53,993 bases of DNA. Source: Bacillota bacterium (GTDB lineage Bacteria; Bacillota_I; Bacilli_A; RF39; UBA660). The stretch spans positions 1,298 through 55,290 of the forward strand of contig SVAX01000007.1 in NCBI GenBank assembly GCA_015059155.1, in the 5' to 3' direction. Numbering within the stretch: position 1 is the stretch's first letter; every line of letters begins with the position of its first letter. Positions 53,959 to 53,993 of the stretch are shown here, piece by piece. The notes under the pieces were generated by a model, which had not been told where the DNA came from, did no database searches, and saw only the letters and a program-made list of their open reading frames with translations. Made by a program: the position numbers and the translations under genes.

Positions 53959-53993
53959 ATATTAAATTAATAAAATAAGATAGTTTGTTATTT

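Noticed and set aside
1-53993. Alternative genetic code (TGA as Trp), as in Mycoplasma
   Set aside because: TGA ends holB, rsmI, rlmH and others at the expected family length, and Trp is TGG throughout.
1-53993. tRNA, rRNA genes, CRISPR arrays or insertion sequences
   Set aside because: No cloverleaf, rRNA-like, short spaced repeat or transposase sequence was seen by eye on either strand; a covariance search would be more sensitive.

Overview
The window is 54 kb of very AT-rich DNA (roughly a quarter G+C by eye) from a low-GC Bacillota, most likely an uncultured gut lineage near the Bacilli/RF39 groups. Evidence for this is the Bacillus-like housekeeping order (holB-ricT-yabB-rsmI, pth-mfd, spoVT, metG-tatD-yabE-like-rsmA, yvcK-whiA, gdpP-rplI-dnaB, walJ-rlmH, tilS-ftsH), a Met T-box, a CIRCE element and a SpoVT homologue. 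Cell-wall enzymes (M23 peptidase, lytic transglycosylase, glucosaminidase, sortase) argue against a wall-less mollicute. TGA is used as a stop, so code 11 applies. The genome is compact: genes overlap or touch, terminators overlap stop codons, and extended -10 promoters sit just before ribosome binding sites.

Layout. 1-683: 3' end of a gene made of tandem RNA polymerase alpha-CTD-like domains. 815-8033: DNA replication, translation and repair genes from holB to mfd. 8030-10260: a small accessory patch (RHH regulator, secreted protein, HExxH protein). 10292-13881 (minus strand): a clpB lacking the N-domain under CIRCE control, and a transglutaminase-like protein. 13973-34724: sporulation regulator, T-box-controlled dut-metG, then the conserved housekeeping series to ftsH and a phosphoketolase (xfp).

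34740-41410 is the most interesting region. It holds a structured leader and a highly expressed TasA-like secreted protein, a SipW/ER-type signal peptidase fused to a polytopic membrane domain, a DUF5305-like membrane protein, and a 1032-residue surface protein. The small and large secreted proteins share the same SipW-type signal peptide motif. The large protein has three related modules. The last ends in a 114-bp patch that is 50% G+C (57 of 114 by count) and full of codons of the form NNC/NNT that can be derived from AAC/AAT. This has the form of a variable region (VR) of a diversity-generating retroelement (DGR). No reverse transcriptase or template repeat lies in the window, so diversification would have to occur in trans. 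A GC-rich island with several hairpins follows the gene.

41480-50582 holds an SDR, a YnbB-like PLP enzyme, a RluA-family pseudouridine synthase, a lytic transglycosylase, a sortase lacking the usual arginine, a ClpX-like unfoldase with an unfamiliar N-terminal half, and a small UvrD-like helicase. 50734-53993 holds a glucosaminidase, a gene remnant, two unknown proteins, and a P-type ATPase that stops before its phosphorylation domain.
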